A stretch of DNA of 19,327 nt, taken from assembly GCA_002435385.1 (NCBI GenBank), contig DJMN01000045.1, positions 1 to 19,327 of the forward strand, in the 5' to 3' direction. The stretch comes from Patescibacteria group bacterium UBA6489 (GTDB taxonomy: Bacteria > Patescibacteriota > Gracilibacteria > BD1-5 > UBA6164). The position numbers and the translations under genes are program-made. This document shows, in pieces, positions 19,287 to 19,327 of this stretch. The notes beneath the pieces are model-generated. The model was not told where the DNA came from, ran no database searches, and worked only from the letters and a program-made list of their open reading frames with translations. Position 1 is the stretch's first letter, and the number at the start of each line of letters is the position of its first letter.

Positions 19287-19327
19287 CTGTATTTTCTCTT
19301 AAGTTAAGGTTTCCCCAAAATTTTCGG
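19279..19327 (-). CDS. Possible C-terminal end of a gene beyond the right edge
   Basis: One minus-strand frame is open from the edge to a TAA at 19279-19281, reading RKFWGNLNLRENTAP. The stop would lie in the loop of the terminator hairpin, the same arrangement as at the topA end. Fifteen codons are too few to prove coding; the strand could instead carry the 3' end of an RNA. Confidence 0.25.
   Translation of the reverse strand, partial: RKFWGNLNLRENTAP

Overview
The window comes from a bacterium that reads UGA as glycine (translation table 25). This is seen most clearly in topA, where in-frame TGA falls on invariant glycines of SMGHIRDLP and DREGEAIGW, and again in the glycine positions of the Walker A motifs of ftsK and pilT and in DGSSVEGF of glnA. 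Every stop I assign is TAA or TAG. With AT-rich DNA, few recognisable Shine-Dalgarno sites and Arg carried mostly by AGA/AGG, this points to the candidate phyla Gracilibacteria (BD1-5) or Absconditabacteria (SR1). The window alone does not separate the two. Standard-code reading breaks most genes into fragments, so all coordinates here were rebuilt with TGA as Gly.

Layout. (1) 1-2515, minus strand: a closely spaced run of a small lipoprotein, a P-loop kinase-like protein, a HAD hydrolase, a histidine phosphatase broken by two frame slips, and an unknown gene running off the left edge. (2) 2516-2675: divergent promoters. (3) 2676-4988, plus: topA, whose stop codon sits in a 34-bp perfect palindrome that can act as terminator. 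(4) 5080-6321, plus, and 6318-7502, minus: two unrecognised proteins of about 400 residues that converge and overlap by 4 bp at the centre of a second copy of the same palindrome. (5) 7523-10897, minus: a PilT-like ATPase and ftsK, separated by a terminator. (6) 10988-16657, minus: three large secreted proteins, namely a transglutaminase-like protein, a PD40-type beta-propeller protein and an SLH protein with DKNYY repeats. The last two are coupled by a TAATG overlap. (7) 16741-17078: no supportable gene. (8) 17079-18951, minus: a hypothetical protein and glutamine synthetase glnA with a dyad in its leader. (9) 19263-19327: the terminator, and possibly the last codons, of a gene entering from the right.

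TopA and FtsK are core DNA-topology and chromosome-segregation functions, and GlnA is the one clear metabolic enzyme. The secreted trio looks like a cell-surface module: the SLH domains would anchor to the envelope, and the propeller, DKNYY repeats and transglutaminase-like fold are typical of surface binding or processing. The most unusual structures are the repeated stop-codon palindrome, the rare CGG/CGA codons that may read as tryptophan, and the surface cassette. No tRNA, rRNA, CRISPR array or intact mobile element was found.
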